Assembly: GCA_949358305.1 (NCBI GenBank)
Contig: OX442314.1
Location: 8,549,060 to 8,613,059 of the forward strand
DNA: 64,000 nt
Origin: Strigamia acuminata
Lineage: Eukaryota > Arthropoda > Chilopoda > Geophilomorpha > Linotaeniidae
Reading direction: 5' to 3'
Shown: one piece after another, positions 31,041 through 46,000 of the stretch
How positions within the stretch are numbered: position 1 is the first letter of the stretch
How the letters are laid out: every line of letters starts with the position of its first letter
Notes under the pieces: generated by a model
The model's input: the letters and a program-made list of their open reading frames with translations, nothing else
Databases searched by the model: none
Told to the model about the DNA's origin: nothing
Made by a program: the position numbers and the translations under genes

Positions 31041-34000
31041 TGTGGTGATTCCGAATCACCTGAAGATAAATTGATAAGATTTATCGTGTTGATGAATCCG
31101 ACCGCCAGGAGCGCTACTAGAAATAGACTAGATTGACTAGTCTCGCATTTCTGCGGATCTGAATAATCAGAATAATCTATATATGACGTCACTTCCGGTC
31201 AGTATATAAGACCGAGGCTTGACCGGAAATGACACTACAGTTACCACAATTCAGCAAGAGCACCACTTTCCTCACCTTTCAGGCCGTTTCATCGGATTGA
31301 TCGAGGACCGGTGCCCGCTGATAAAATCAACTGTAAGCAACAAGCCGCATTTATTTAACGTGGCCAATCCACGTTAGAATAAATATCCGAATCTATCGTT
31401 TAATTCGCACGAAGCGAATTCCCGCGTGTTTGTTCGAAACACGTGTCAACCGAACATAATTTCGGGACTAATCCACGATCGATACGAATCGCCAATCGAT
31501 CGCCGAAGAAAATCACGTACGCCACGTGTTCCGCAAGACGTATTCCACACGAAACGGATCTCGTTTAGTTTGGGCTCACCGAACGCATTGGCGAAAGAAT
31601 TCTGCGCACCACGCGTACGGAACAAGACGGATTCAGTTTGGATTCAACCTAACACTTTGGCGGTAATTAACACGCGCGCCACGCGTCCCAAACGAAGTAG
31701 GCCTCGTTTGATTTCACATCCAAACTGCTAAGCGAATTGAGACTGACTCGATTCGCGAAGTGTAAAAAATATAACCCTAGACAACAACAGAAGCCACGTG
31801 TAAGTCTAAACAATTGAGGGCTAATTGTTTAGCAACAACTCGTATTCGCAACAGGATCCGAGACCATCAATCATTCACCTATTAATTGTATTGGAACATT
31901 TGTAAGTGTTTAATAAAGTGTATTATTTGTCCCGACAAAGTATTTGTATTTCTTAACCACAAAGTCGAATCACGACACGTGGGGGTCTGTCCGGGATAGA
32001 ATTTGCTAACCTTACGACAAAACTGAGAAATACCGGGATATCGAAATCGTTTGAGTCAAATCGAACCAAAAAAAAAAAAAATGTCGAAATCGGATTCAAA
32101 TAATTATGCAGCCACCGCTAGCGATCGTGAAACACGTTACAAGCAAAGACAAGAACGTGAACGTCAGGATGGAACGGTCTACGATCCACTCTGGACGCCG
32201 GAAGCTCGAATTCACGAAAACAAAGTTGAGACTAACTCGACTGAAATTCCAACAGAAGAAACTAACCCGATTGCAAAAAAGCTCCAGTTTTCGGGCAGAG
32301 AATTCGAAGGACCAGGAACCTCTCACGGAGAGAATATTTTCACTAAATCATTCGAAAACCCACCAATCCATAGCGACCACGATCCAACCAATGAGTTAGA
32401 TAAAGACGAAATTCTAATCGAAGAAAACGGACAGGACTCACCTATCCATAGTTTCGACGATCCAAATGACCCAAACAACAGCGGATTAAACGATGAAAAC
32501 GACCGTCAAAACAAATTGAAACGATTAACGCTTCATCGTTCACTAACACCATCGATTTCGCTGCCAAATTCGCCACGGTCGATTCCCAAAAGAGATCAAA
32601 TGACCCTCTTCAATAGTACGACCACAACACAAACCGCAATATTGCGCGAACGAGCCCGAGCAAATCAGGCAAGGCAAGAAAAGGCGGCAGATAGACGAGC
32701 CACATTCGAACGCGAAATAGCTCGAGAAATAACAGAAAAACGAGCCGAGATGGAACGTGAGATTGCCGATCAGGCGAGAATAGACGCCTTGGAGGAGAGA
32801 AAGGCTGAATTGATGGAAGATTTAGCCAGAGAGCATCGCGAGAAATTAGCTGCCATGGAACAGAGCTTGGCACAAGAACGTCAAGCTAAGCAGATGGCGG
32901 CCGCCCGTGAAAGCCAAGAAAAGCAAATGGCAATGGAGCGCGAGCTGGCTCGAGAATTGCTCGCGAAGCAGAGAATAATCGAACGAGAAATGGCAAGAGA
33001 TCATGAAATCCAGCCATTAAGCAATGGGTTGGGTCAACGCTCGGAGACAAACTCCTTGCAGAATTCCCCAGAGCGATCCCCTTCAGCAAAGGAGTTAGTA
33101 GCAAAGGCCATCGAAGTGACGCGAGTGGCTTGCGCTCACGGTATCGAGATAGATCAGGATAAGGACCCTTACAAAGAATTAAGTAGGGTGATCGATCTGG
33201 TCAACGAGAGAACGGAAAAACGAACAGCCGAAGACTCTACAAATCAAGAAGAGAAACGGTGCCGGGTCAATTCAACTCAACCCCCGGTCAAGAAAAACGA
33301 CGAGCAAACTTCAGACAGCGAAAGCATCGACTCTCTGACATCTCACCTCAGTATCCGAGTCACCGGACTAGACAGTATCGTAAACGAATCGGACGAAGTC
33401 AAGAAGGAACTCTACGAGGCGTTTATACAAGATAGAAGAAATAATCAGAGTGCTAAATCATGGGCAATGAAAAACTCATTCGCAATGAAAACTGGCCAAA
33501 CCAGTAATACTAACCCAAGCGACCCTAACGCCGAACTAATCAGATGTATAAATCAAAAGAACCAGATACGAAACGAAGCAGGTCGTAATAAACTAGCCAT
33601 GCCGACGCTCGAGGAGATTAATGCCGTTAAAAACCACCTCGAAAAGAAACACGCCGCCGAAGCATATGCTGGGAGAGACTCCTACGTTTTTATCAAAAAA
33701 GTGGACGGAGCCCTCACGGGAACCCGACTGGACGACATGATACCGCCCGGAACAAAATTGAGCCGAACCTCCGCTCCGGAGAAATCGAACCCCGATAACT
33801 CAACAGTGGCACAAGATCTCACAAATAATCCGAACACCGCGGGATTGTCGGGACAGACGTCGTTCCAACCAAATCAATTCGGACTTGCAAGAAATGGTAC
33901 CCATTTCCCAAGCCTCCCCTCAGACAACCCACGATCATCACCGCTGCCTAGTGAGACTGACTCGCTAGGTGACAAGCTACGGGCAATAAAAGACGAGCTC

Positions 34001-37000
34001 CTTCAGGCCATGGACCAAAAACTCCAACAAAGCCGTAGCCAAGAAATCGAGGAAGACGATCGAAGCGAGGGATTGCTGAAACGATACTCCGCGGACCGAT
34101 GGCTGTATTCCCGCAAAGACAACAACATCAAGTGGACGACCCTGAGACTAATTAAGTTCGACGGATCCTGGAACGCTGGCAACTTGTTTTTGGACGAAGT
34201 CGCCCTGACGATTAATCGTTTAGGAGCGGAACCCGACGAAATGGTTTCACGCGGAATACCAGAAATGCTGATAAACCGAGCCCGAAACTGGTACGCTGAT
34301 GTCCAACCCCGAAACTGGGAAGACTTCGTCATAAAGTTCCACAATCAATATGGCGAGACGAGCCAGGAAATCCAGAAAAGAGTAAGCTCTATGAAGCAAG
34401 CTCCCGGGGAAACTCTGAGAGAGTACGTACAACGAGCCGACAGCCTGTTCCGTGAAATGGACAAACCATTTGACCAACACGCTCAGAAAGCTCTCTTCGA
34501 ACAAGGACTAAACGAAACCGCAACCAAAGTCCTACGAGAAATGAACGCTCCTAAAGGGGATAATTTCAAAGCCATCCTCGCTTTCGTCGAGAAAAAACAC
34601 ACCGAAGTAAATGCTCGGTATAACGAAAATCTGACAAAAGAAGAACGAGCTCTAGGAGTGGCTCGACAGCAACGAATACAGGAGCGCAGCATAGACTCAA
34701 CTAAGCTGCTCCAATCACGGAATTATCTAAACGGAAATATCGAACCACTTCTATCAAAAAGGAATAATAGCGGGTCAAACCCCATACCGCCTCCTGGGAA
34801 CGCTTACCAAACAAAGACGTCTAGTGCTGAGGATAGATCGGAAGACCATTTAGATTTGATCTCATCTTCTTGTTACAGAGAGTACACGAAGGGACCAGTC
34901 AACCGAGAGGGAGGAAAGAGCGGTCCCTGCAACTTCTGCCGGGAGGACGGCCATTGGCGACAGGATTGTCCTGAACGAGCAAAGCAAAAAGTCAACAAAA
35001 AAGTTGCAGAGCGAGAAGAATTGCTGAAAATGCTCGGTAAAGAACAAGAGAGAATCATGAAGGAATTCACCGCTAAATTTGACAACATGGCAAAAAACTG
35101 GCGTTCGCAGGCGGAATAAAGATAACTCCGTCTGCGCAAATCTCGTCACCCATAGATTTCGAACTGATCAAAAAACTAATCACCAAGCTGAGAAAAAACT
35201 CAGCAGTCCAGCGACACTGGAATAACCAGTTATCCCCAAGACTAAGGCCAGTTATGTTGACCTATTTTAAAAATTTGAGTATCTCTCGTTCTCATTTTAA
35301 ATTCATCACAAAAAGTTTATTCAGATGTAAATTATTTCATAAAATAAGTAGTTTTCTTGGCCAACCTGCAAACGTTGGTTTGGTCCCGATAGTTTATTCT
35401 TGGGGAGGGACGTGTGGTGATTCCGAATCACCTGAAGATAAATTGATAAGATTTATCGTGTTGATGAATCCGACCGCCAGGAGCGCTACTAGAAATAGAC
35501 TAGATTGACTAGTCTCGCATTTCTGCGGATCTGAATAATCAGAATAATCTATATATGACGTCACTTCCGGTCAGTATATAAGACCGAGGCTTGACCGGAA
35601 ATGACACTACAGTTACCACAATTCAGCAAGAGCACCACTTTCCTCACCTTTCAGGCCGTTTCATCGGATTGATCGAGGACCGGTGCCCGCTGATAAAATC
35701 AATATGACGGTTTATAAGTGCTATTTATTAATAACACGGCCGAATTTTAAGTGTTTTTTACGTGAAACCCGCACCTGTCAATGCTCCGAGTCGCCACTAG
35801 ATGGCGCGATTATAATTCAGCGGTAAATTCGAATTGCGAGTTAAGAAAACTGGTAAATAAATATAAGAATATATTTATTTGTATGAAACGACACTTTATT
35901 AGGATTAATGTAAATATATATTAATAATTATTGTTCACACTAAGTGATGGGAATCTCTAGTTCAGCAGAAATGGAGATTTGATAATCCATCGATCAACCG
36001 ATCGATGTGATTGGTGGATCCATTTCCGGTCCTGGGTATCCAGTTCCGGTTGTGGTGTGAATTAGCATATTGCTCCTCCGTATCCACTTCCGGCGATACG
36101 GGATTGGAGGGATTCGTGGAACCCATGTTCCAATTGGTTGATTGGATTAATCTCTAATCCAGTCAGGTTATATAAACCCAAACAACCGGCCATCCGGCAG
36201 CTCTGTTTGATTATTTCTGTTTGGTATTGTTACTTAAGAAATATGATTCGTTGTTCACGTGGAAGACCGTTTAGTTCTTTGGTTCTTTGTTGATTCGTTC
36301 GCAAAGAACCGCGGCATGATTCTACCGAATCATGCAACCACCGGCAATTGAAGCCGACGTATTGGATTGTTATGTTGCATACATGTTTCAATTTACGGTC
36401 TCGCCGAGGAGAACTTGCCTTCTGTGCATTTCAGTATCCTCCGGGCAGGACTGAGTGGTCATTTTCGGTATGAACGCATTCCGTAACCGTGAGTAAGCAC
36501 CGGAACTGTTGAGAGTTGGTTCCTTCACCTGATGGTGCCAAAGCAGTCTGTTTTACAGTAACCACGAGTAGCACCAAGTGTTTGGCAAGCTGATTCTCAT
36601 GGTATTCGGTGCCAAAGTAGTCGGTTTGTTATTAGTACCGCGAAGGGCTAAACTGCTGTGCGGAGCCGCAAGCTATCGACTCCTGTGTACGTGATACCGT
36701 CAATCGCTAGACGAACGACCGTGTTGCGACGCAGGGGACGCTTGATACCGTTCTGCATGGCAAGGCGTATTCTCTATCGACGGCAATTGTGTGTTGCGAC
36801 GGGAAGTCTAATATGTTTCTCTTCATTTGTAAACAGAACAATATTAACTTGACGACAAGTTAATGAATCAAGTCAGAAGACTTAACCTCGATTACATTAA
36901 CAACTCAAATGTGACAAATAAGTTGACAACAACTTATCGGCGAAATATCTGAATAAGAACAAGTTTCACAACTCCAATGAATTAAATATAATTCATAAGT

Positions 37001-40000
37001 GGAATATTGATAAGTAAATGAATACATTTACTTAAACCAATATCCTCCCAAAGTTGTGGCGGTGCAGACAAAGTCAACCGCAATGCTCAGATCATTCGAT
37101 TTATCGACGTGCGATAATTTACACAGCGAACCAAGGAAACCAGCGAAGCCATATCGGACTCCAGGACACAGCCATCCGGCTTAGATGACATCTGTAAACC
37201 AGGTCGAGCGATGGGGAAACCGCTCCCTTATCCCAGACCCGTAGTGATATTATTCTAGGGCCAGTTGGCTAATTCTTTGTATAGTTTAATAGCTGATTTA
37301 ACTTGCCAAATGTTGGCATTAGTCTTATGTATAACCTCAGCTCCCTTTTCCTATTGTTTACCGACAATAAACTGTCTTGTATTTATCTCTAGGATTATAT
37401 TCACTGTGTTATTATATTTGCGATCTATTCCCAGTACCATTGTTAAATGGGAGTTGTGGTCGTCACCGTCACACGTGGAGGTCCCACCGAGATTAGGTTG
37501 CAATTAAATTCGATTGAATTACAACAGTGAATATTGGAGATAAATTTTTTAACTAAAAAGATTAGTTAAAGAACAGACAATTAGATTTTCAGTTTATATC
37601 TCCGTACGAAGAAAAGTAAACTGATGAAATAGAATTACGTAGTGGATTTTCCTTCATTATTTTCGCTCGAAAATTTAAGAGATCTCGAAGACTACCAACT
37701 AATCTCACATGTGAAAGTTCCACTGAAGATTAGAATTTGCAATTAACTCGATAGAATTAAAAAAGTGAATTTTCTCGAGGAAAATGAATAATTCAAATTC
37801 TACACGAAAGAATTGCAACAAATTACTGTTAAGATCTATCACATGATGTTGAGATAAGTTTTAATCGAAGTTGTTCAAAAAATTCGGAGAATTGGAAATA
37901 ACAAGAATTCGTAGAAGAAGTATATTTAGATATTTGCTTTATTCTTAAAAAGATAAAAGTAAAAAGACAAGTCTAAACATGTTTTACGAATCGCAAGAAA
38001 AAGAAAAATCTTGCAGAAAAATGGAATTTCGAAGTAAAGTCCAGTCTTTAAGAAAAGTTACAATAATTAGAAACAATTTACAAGAGTTGAAATGAATTTA
38101 TTTTATTTCATACAAAATTTGGGAAAATATTTACGAAATATCTCTCGAAAGAATTTTATGTTATCGGTAAATTCTAAGATTTCGAAAGGAACGGACTTAG
38201 AAGAGAACTGTTAAACGAACATACTACGTCTGACATTTTGTGGTTGATATTGAATCAGCCAATCAGGAGCTAGGAGATCTAGGGATCCCCAGCCCCCTAC
38301 TATTAAAAAAGGATCAGATCAGTTGTTGATCATTCGCTTCCAGACCAGACTTACGAGACGTGCTACAGTAACTATTCTGACCGCACCAACCGATTCTAGT
38401 TACGATTCGAAGTTTTCCCATCGCTAATTATTTTAAAGACAGATTCAATTATATTTTTATAAAATGGATCCAAACAATCTTCCTAACGAAGAAAAAGTGG
38501 CTGAAGAAAAGGCCGTAGAAGAAATAGTTAGCTTGGATTCAAGTTATGTAAAACTTTGTGACCAAACGGAAATGATTCCCGATGAACTCACACAGTTTTG
38601 TACGCATTACGAACTAGATAGAACTCAGTTCAAAACCATAATCGAAGCTTCTGAATTTGTGACGAAGCGGGCGTTACGTAACATACGTATTAATCCAACC
38701 CCGGAAAAACGAGCAGAACTTTCGAAGGAGAGCTCGGCGCACCATAATTTTGGAAAGGACCCAACCCCTTCACCAAAAGATCTGCCTGAAGAAAACAGAT
38801 CACGACCTAAAACTCCACAACGTAAGTTGGGAGATCAAGCAAGAATTAAAACTCCGTCGGTTCGTAACCAAGATATTCGAGAGTTATTTCGAACATCAAG
38901 CAAGGAATCGCTTGATCAGTCCAGTTTAGGAAATAGAACTCCTCACTCCAGCAACGCCAGTTGCCACAATACTCCAAATATTTCGGAGGTAGGAGGATCC
39001 AATTTTTCAACTTTTCAACCTGAAAATGCTAAAAAGCAACCCAATCCACATATTTATACGGAGAATGGGACGAGACATTTTGCCAAACAAACCCCTAGAG
39101 GGCAAGGCAATAAATCCGCCATTCGACGGAAATTATCTCCACTACCATCTCCAGTCTTACCTCAAACTCGACAAGAACAATTGAGATTAGACGAAGTGGA
39201 AAAGGAACGAATTAGGCTGGAAGCAATTAATCAAAAACAGATTAACGACGAAAAGATTCGCCAAGATAAACTTGAAGGAGAAGTTGTCAATCAAAACGAA
39301 GTTCGTAAGTCGATAGACAAAAACGATAAAATTCTAATTGATCAATTACGGGCTCAATGGCGACAGGAACACGATGAAAAGTTCCAAAAGCAACAAGATC
39401 AATACAATAAGAAGTGGGCGGAAGTGAACAGAATTGAAGACAATCAACGCAAGCGGGAGAAAACCTTACAGGAAAGCATCCGGCTAAATCTCGCGGCGTC
39501 CACTCGGGCTAGCCATGGTAGTGAACCCCGAGACCAGACAAATCCGTCACGTGCATCTACCGATGACATTCCAAGCTCACATTTCTCGGCAGAAAGTTCT
39601 ACAGAAACTAGACTTCCCTCTGACGGAACTAATATTTCATTTGATTATATTTTGAAAATGCAGCAAAATATGGCCGCCCAATTCCAAAAACAATTGGATA
39701 GTCGAATAGATACATTCGTTCAAACTCAACAAACAACTGGGCCGCAACGATCTAATAATCCAGGACCCAGTAAAGTCTTTTTCAAAGGACAAGACCTTCC
39801 AGTTTTCGATGGAAAACAGGAGGATATAGATAAATTTTTATCAGTAGCTAAAACTGTAGCTATTTCAAAGGGATTAACTCTGGACGAAATGGTTAATCAA
39901 GGTATTCCCACCTATTTGTCCGGATTAGCCCAACAATGGTATGACGAGAATAAAACCAAGTTTACCAACTGGGAAACCTTCGTAGAATTATTTCGTGAAG

Positions 40001-43000
40001 AATTCGACATGATTCCAACTACTCGACTCCGAAATTTACGAAAAGTAATCCAAGGAGACGATGAACCTTTATATGAATTTCTAGTCAGATTCACTAAAGC
40101 CCAAGGATCGTATTCCGAAAGAGGAAATGTTGCCACACTTTTCGACAACCTGAATTGGACGAGTTACAATAGATTAATCGATCGAAATCTGTACAGGAGC
40201 GAGTCAGTAGACAAAATCTTTCAATTCGTACGAACGAATAGAGCACTCTTTGAACCCCAAAGAATCCGTACAGAGAATTCCAAGGAAATTGATAAAGTGG
40301 TATCTAACAACCAGAAGTATTCTAAAGATACCAAAAATATGAGACCTTCGGCTCGATCCACTCAAATGATGGAAATAGAGCCGGAAGAAGAAATAATGGA
40401 AGTCAATGAGTTGACAGAGAATAATGTATCAATGGATAATTTATTATGTGCCATGTCGGAAAATCAGACAGGGAAATGTTTTCATTGTAAACAACCAGGT
40501 CATTTCAAAAGAGAATGTCCTCTGCTTCCAAAGCGAAAATTTAGCAATAATTTCCCTGGAAATAATAATTCCAATAACAATAGCGCTAATCAGCAGCCGA
40601 ACGAATTTAAGCGACCACGCCAAAATTGGGTAACTGCCGAAGCTATTGATCAAAAAATGGAAGAGTTAAAAACTGATATGAATAACAGTATGCAAACAAC
40701 GATAAGTAAGACAGTGTCGGATTTATTTAGTAAATTCTTAGACCCGAAGAACGCTACTACGGCACCAATTACTGAAACCCCACCGGTTCCAAAAAACTAG
40801 TGGCGGGGGTCCTCGAGCCCCCTATTAATAATTCCGAAGGAATTTTACCACCAGACTTGGAACAAGCACTTTCCGAAACTTTGGATAATTTAACTATTCA
40901 AGATAAAGAAATTAAGCGTGCTCGTCCTAACCGGAAGACACGGAAAAGGAACTGGAATTATAAGTTTAAAATCGCGTCAAATACGCCCTTTTCGGCAGAG
41001 GAGACAGCAAACCCGTTCTTGAATTTTCACGACGACCTGTTTTCTCTAGATAAGGGGGACGAATCTTTAGCTAGATTGATACAAGATACATCCAATCTTA
41101 ATATTCGTGATGAATCCACCAGTTCTAGTGGAGGAGTATTCGAGAATTTACAATCAATGATTGATAATTTGAATCCCGACTCCAAATCCTCCAGATTTGC
41201 GAGATTAAAATCTTACATTAACGAGAGTCAGTTAAAACGAAAAGATGGCATCGAACGAATTAATAAATTGGGAAATCACATCGACGACCCCCGAATGAAA
41301 ATTACAATAGGTGGACTCACCTATAATGCTTTGATGGACTCAGGAGCCACACAGTGTTTTATTGGGTTGCAATTACTAAGTAAAACTTGTGCATCTCCCG
41401 ATTTCATACAAGATTGTCCAAAACACATGAGAGTTTGTGCAGTTGGAGTTACTCATATTCCACTGGGACAAATTACTTTGTGTGTACAATGGGCAGATGG
41501 AGCAGAATTCACACCGATAAATTTTATCATTTTGGATAATAATGTGTGTGGATTAATTATCGGACATAATTTTATGCGCCGAACCAAAATTAATTTAAAT
41601 CCAGCACGAGCTGTATTTACTTGCGACAGCAAGTCCGACTGGACTGCACCCTACGAAACTGACGAGTTAAATTGTAATTTAGCTCGAGTACAAGTGTTGA
41701 CTGACAACACCACAGCCACACACACGCCAGATAATTGGGAAGAATTGCTGGTAAAGGATTGTGACTGTTCAGATGAGGAAAAAAGTAAATTACGCGAAGT
41801 AATTGCTAGTGTTAAGAACGTCTTTAGAGATAAAGTCGGATGTACTAACATAATAAAGCATAAGATCACCTTTAAAAAGGATGTAACGTGGAAAAAACAA
41901 CCATTTCGAATGTATAACCCTGCTAAAATAGCCATTATGACTAAATTAGTAGAAGAATTAGAAGCGGATAATTTGATCGAAAGAGCTACTGGACCTTACA
42001 TAAGTCATCCAGTGATCGTAGCCAAACCAAATGGTACTTATCGTTTATGTATCGATTATCGGTGGTTGAATGCAATCACCGAAATCAACGCCATACAAAT
42101 GCCAAGTATTGATTTGTTACTCCACAATACAAATCAGGCAAAATATTTCACGTCTCTTGACCTTACCAAAGGTTATTATCAGGTCGAGATGGACGAGGAA
42201 GATAGACAGAAAACAGCCTTTTATACTCCGAAAGGCAATTACCAATTTGTCCGCATGCCTTTTGGTCTTTGCAATGCGCCATGTACATTTCAGTTCTTAA
42301 TGGAACGAGTAATGGGCGAAGCATTATACAAACACGCGTTAGTCTATTTGGACGACGTGATAATCTTCTCCACCACTTGGGAGAAACATCTTGAACATAT
42401 CAAAGATGTGTTGGAAAGACTAGATAAAGCCAACTTATCAGTAAATAAGGAAAAATCAAAATTTGGAAAAACTACACTCAAATTTTTGGGTCATTTGATA
42501 ACTCCAACCGGATTAGCACCTGACCCAGACAAGATAGTATCTGTTAGGAAATATCCAACTCCTAAGAATTCCAAGGATATTCAACGATTTCACGGCCTGT
42601 CGAATTTCTTCTGGAAATTTATTCCCGAACATGCAAAAATTGCTAGGCCTCTAACTAGCATGATGCATGATAAAGCAGTGTTCGAATGGGGAGATGAACA
42701 AGAGAAAGCTTTTGAAACAATAAAAAATATTTTATGTGACGAAACACAAGTTTTGTTAATGCCAGATATGATGAAACCATTCGTAATCTTGACAGACGCA
42801 TCACATGATGGACTTGGTAGTGTGTTATGCCAAGATGTGGAATTCTTCGATGAAGGAAAAAGAGAAATGATCATGACTCCTAGACCCGTAGCTTATGCTA
42901 GTCGAGTCTTACGAGGGGCAGAAGTACGCTACTCAACACCCGAACTCGAGTGTTTAGCAGTAGTGTGGGCAGTCGACAAATTCCGACCGTATATCGAATA

Positions 43001-46000
43001 TACGACATTTACTTTGGAATCAGACGCCGAAGCATTAAAATGGCTGATGGGAACACCAGAACCATCGGGACGATTTGGTCGTTGGGCAATTAAACTTCAA
43101 TGTGGCGCCTTTAAGATTAAATATCGACGAGGTACCCAGAACCAAGTTGCCGACGCCTTCTCGAGAGCGCCTTTGGAGATCGAAGACATTCCAGAGAATG
43201 ATTATTGTGAGCCAATCGAGATTACTCAATTCTGGCCGGAATGGGACGGAAATCGAGAAATTATTCGAAGGAATAATAGAGAAGATTGCCAATTTCTCAC
43301 GAATGTGCAGCTTCATTTCGATTATTCCAAATTATTATACAATACTTTGGAAAAGGGGGAGAAGATGGATGAAGCTACAGAAGAAACACTATTTAGTGCT
43401 TTAACTGAAGTTTTAAAGGAAGTTCCACCGACTCGAGAAGAAATTATAAAAGCTCAACTAGCCGACAAAGAGTGTAGAATAATAATCGATCATCTGAAAC
43501 GAGATGAAATCGAACAAAGAAAGTTTAAGAAAACTAAAGAATGGATGAAAGCAGTCCAAGGTTACCAATTAGATTTTCAAGAAGAAAATGGTAATGAAAT
43601 GCTGATTTATTTCAAACCAACGTTTGAAGAGGAATTGAATGACTCTGGAAACGGATTTAAAGCTGTCATTCCACCGTCATTAGTACGAAGAGTACTGTTT
43701 GCCTGTCACGGACATCCATTAAGTGGACATGCAGGGATGAGTAAGACGCTCGAACGAGCAAAACTTATATATTACTGGCCGAAGATGAATAAAGATACTC
43801 GCAATTACGTCCGAAGCTGTATTCATTGCCAGCAATACAAGCCCTGTCAACATAAAAAGCATAGAGCGAGTTACACTCCTCATAACATGTCTTACCCGTG
43901 GGAAGTAATCTGCATTGATTTAATGGGTCCCAAACCGACAGGAAGAAGCCAATACAGATTTGTATTAGTAATTATAGATCAATGTACTAAATGGGTAGAA
44001 TTATTCCCTTTAAGTAAGGCATCTAGTGAATCTATTGTGAATAGGTTAGGAGAAGTGATTCATAGATGGGGATACCCAAAGAAAATTGTTAGTGATAACG
44101 GGAGCCAATTCATATCCACGATTTATGAAGAATTTTGTAAAAAACACAACATCAGAATGGCTCATGTGAGTCCATATCACGCTCAGGCCAATCCTACGGA
44201 AAGGGCCAATAGAGACATCAAAATAATGCTGGCTCTTTATTCAGACATTCACTCCCATTGGCCGAGATTCTTAAACGAATTTGCATTTGCCTCGAGAACG
44301 GCTAAATCAGAAGCTACAGGCGCAACGCCATTCTTATTGAACACAGGAAGAAATGTACCTCTTCCCTTTGATCCTCGGATCATCCAACATGCAAATGCAT
44401 TTGACAAGAATAACCCGGAAGAATACGTATATAATTTACTTGGAATTTTACGTAGAGCACATCAAGAGATGCATTTGCGTATTCAAGCAAATTATGAGAG
44501 ACACGACAAGATTCACAGAAATAAATTTCACATTTGTGAATATACTGTCGGTGATTTGGTATGGAAAGCCACTCACATCCTTTCAAATAAAGAGAAAGGA
44601 ATTACTAAAGGTTTCGCCGAGAAACGAGATGGACCGTGGGAAATTACGGAAGTTTTACCTGGAGGTGCTTATAAGTTGAGAAAATTAGTTGATGGATCAA
44701 TAGAACCATCCATAAATACTGATGATCTCTCACCTTATATCCCATCTTACCCGATTGAGACTTGGACACTCGACCAAAAGAGTGGAAGAGTAGAGAATCA
44801 CCCAAACCCTGATTGGATGAACGAAAGTTCAACCGTAAATAATTCAAGTGAATTAAATAATCAAGAATTAGGAAATAATTCTGCTAATATGGAATTAGAT
44901 CCCGAAGAAGTTACAACACCCGCTTCAAAAGAAAGCGACATCGTAGTTAATAATCCAAAACATGATTATAACCTTAGGAAAAGGAAAAGAAGTTGTGAAC
45001 TTTCACAACTGCAACCTCGTACGAAGCGAATTTCTACGACAGATCAAGAATGCACAACAGATTTTATACATTTGATTCAAGATCGCCGCTAGTGATAGCG
45101 TATTTTTTTTAAAAAAAAAAAAAAAAATAAAAAATTTAAAAAAGATAAAAAATCGGGTCACTTTTGACCCACAAATTAGTCATGGTTAAATCATAAACCT
45201 ATAGGAGAATATGGTGAAAATACCCCGGGTAGAGAGTAGAGGATTTGTTCTCTCACAAGCTTCACACACATGTGCGAGTCAACTTTGACACCTGCGTCGA
45301 TAGAAAAGTTCGTCGCGATTTCTTTCAAGAAAACCTCGAGATTCGTGGTAAGACTCATGTATTACCAGTAAACTCGGAAATTATGTGTCAGGACTTAATG
45401 TTATAATCCTTTCATGATAGAAAAGGACGAGAGAAAACTTCGGTGATTAATTTCGTCTGAAAGAGACGAACACGTGACTTCGGCGTGAAGAAGAAAATTT
45501 CTCCTTCGAGAAAATTCGAAATATCATCACGACAGTTCAACGTTTACTAGAGTGTTACGTGTAAGTAATGATAAATTTAATATATCAAGAGATATTCACG
45601 GCTATTTTATATATAAAATTAGGATTTCTACGTTGGCGGAGAACACCTTCGCTAAAAACAACGAGTTTTGTCAATTAGAAAATCGGCACCACATCATTTT
45701 GAATACTTAAGTGGATTCCGGAGATTCCTAGTGTAAGTATTCTAAAGATAATTCTATCGAATATTACGAATAGTAAAAAAGCCGCACGTAAAATCCCGAT
45801 ATAAAAATATATCGAAACCATCGATAAAGGTGATAAATTTTCACGATAGATGGCGGTATAAATTTTGTTAAATAAATCGTATTGATAAGATTCTCTATAT
45901 TATTTTCTCTAGAAAAAATGGGAAAAAAGATCGAAAAAAAGAGAAAATACGTGTTGGTCGAATCCTCTTCCTCCGATGAAGAAGTAACGGCACCTCCTTC

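Noticed and set aside
31426-31731. 101-codon ORF in element B LTR (also at 49968-50273)
   Set aside because: Present in both LTRs only; basic composition without a motif.
36658-37507. ORFs of 64 and 80 codons in element C LTRs (also at 49053-49878)
   Set aside because: Identical in both LTRs, no domain, and overlapping regulatory sequence.
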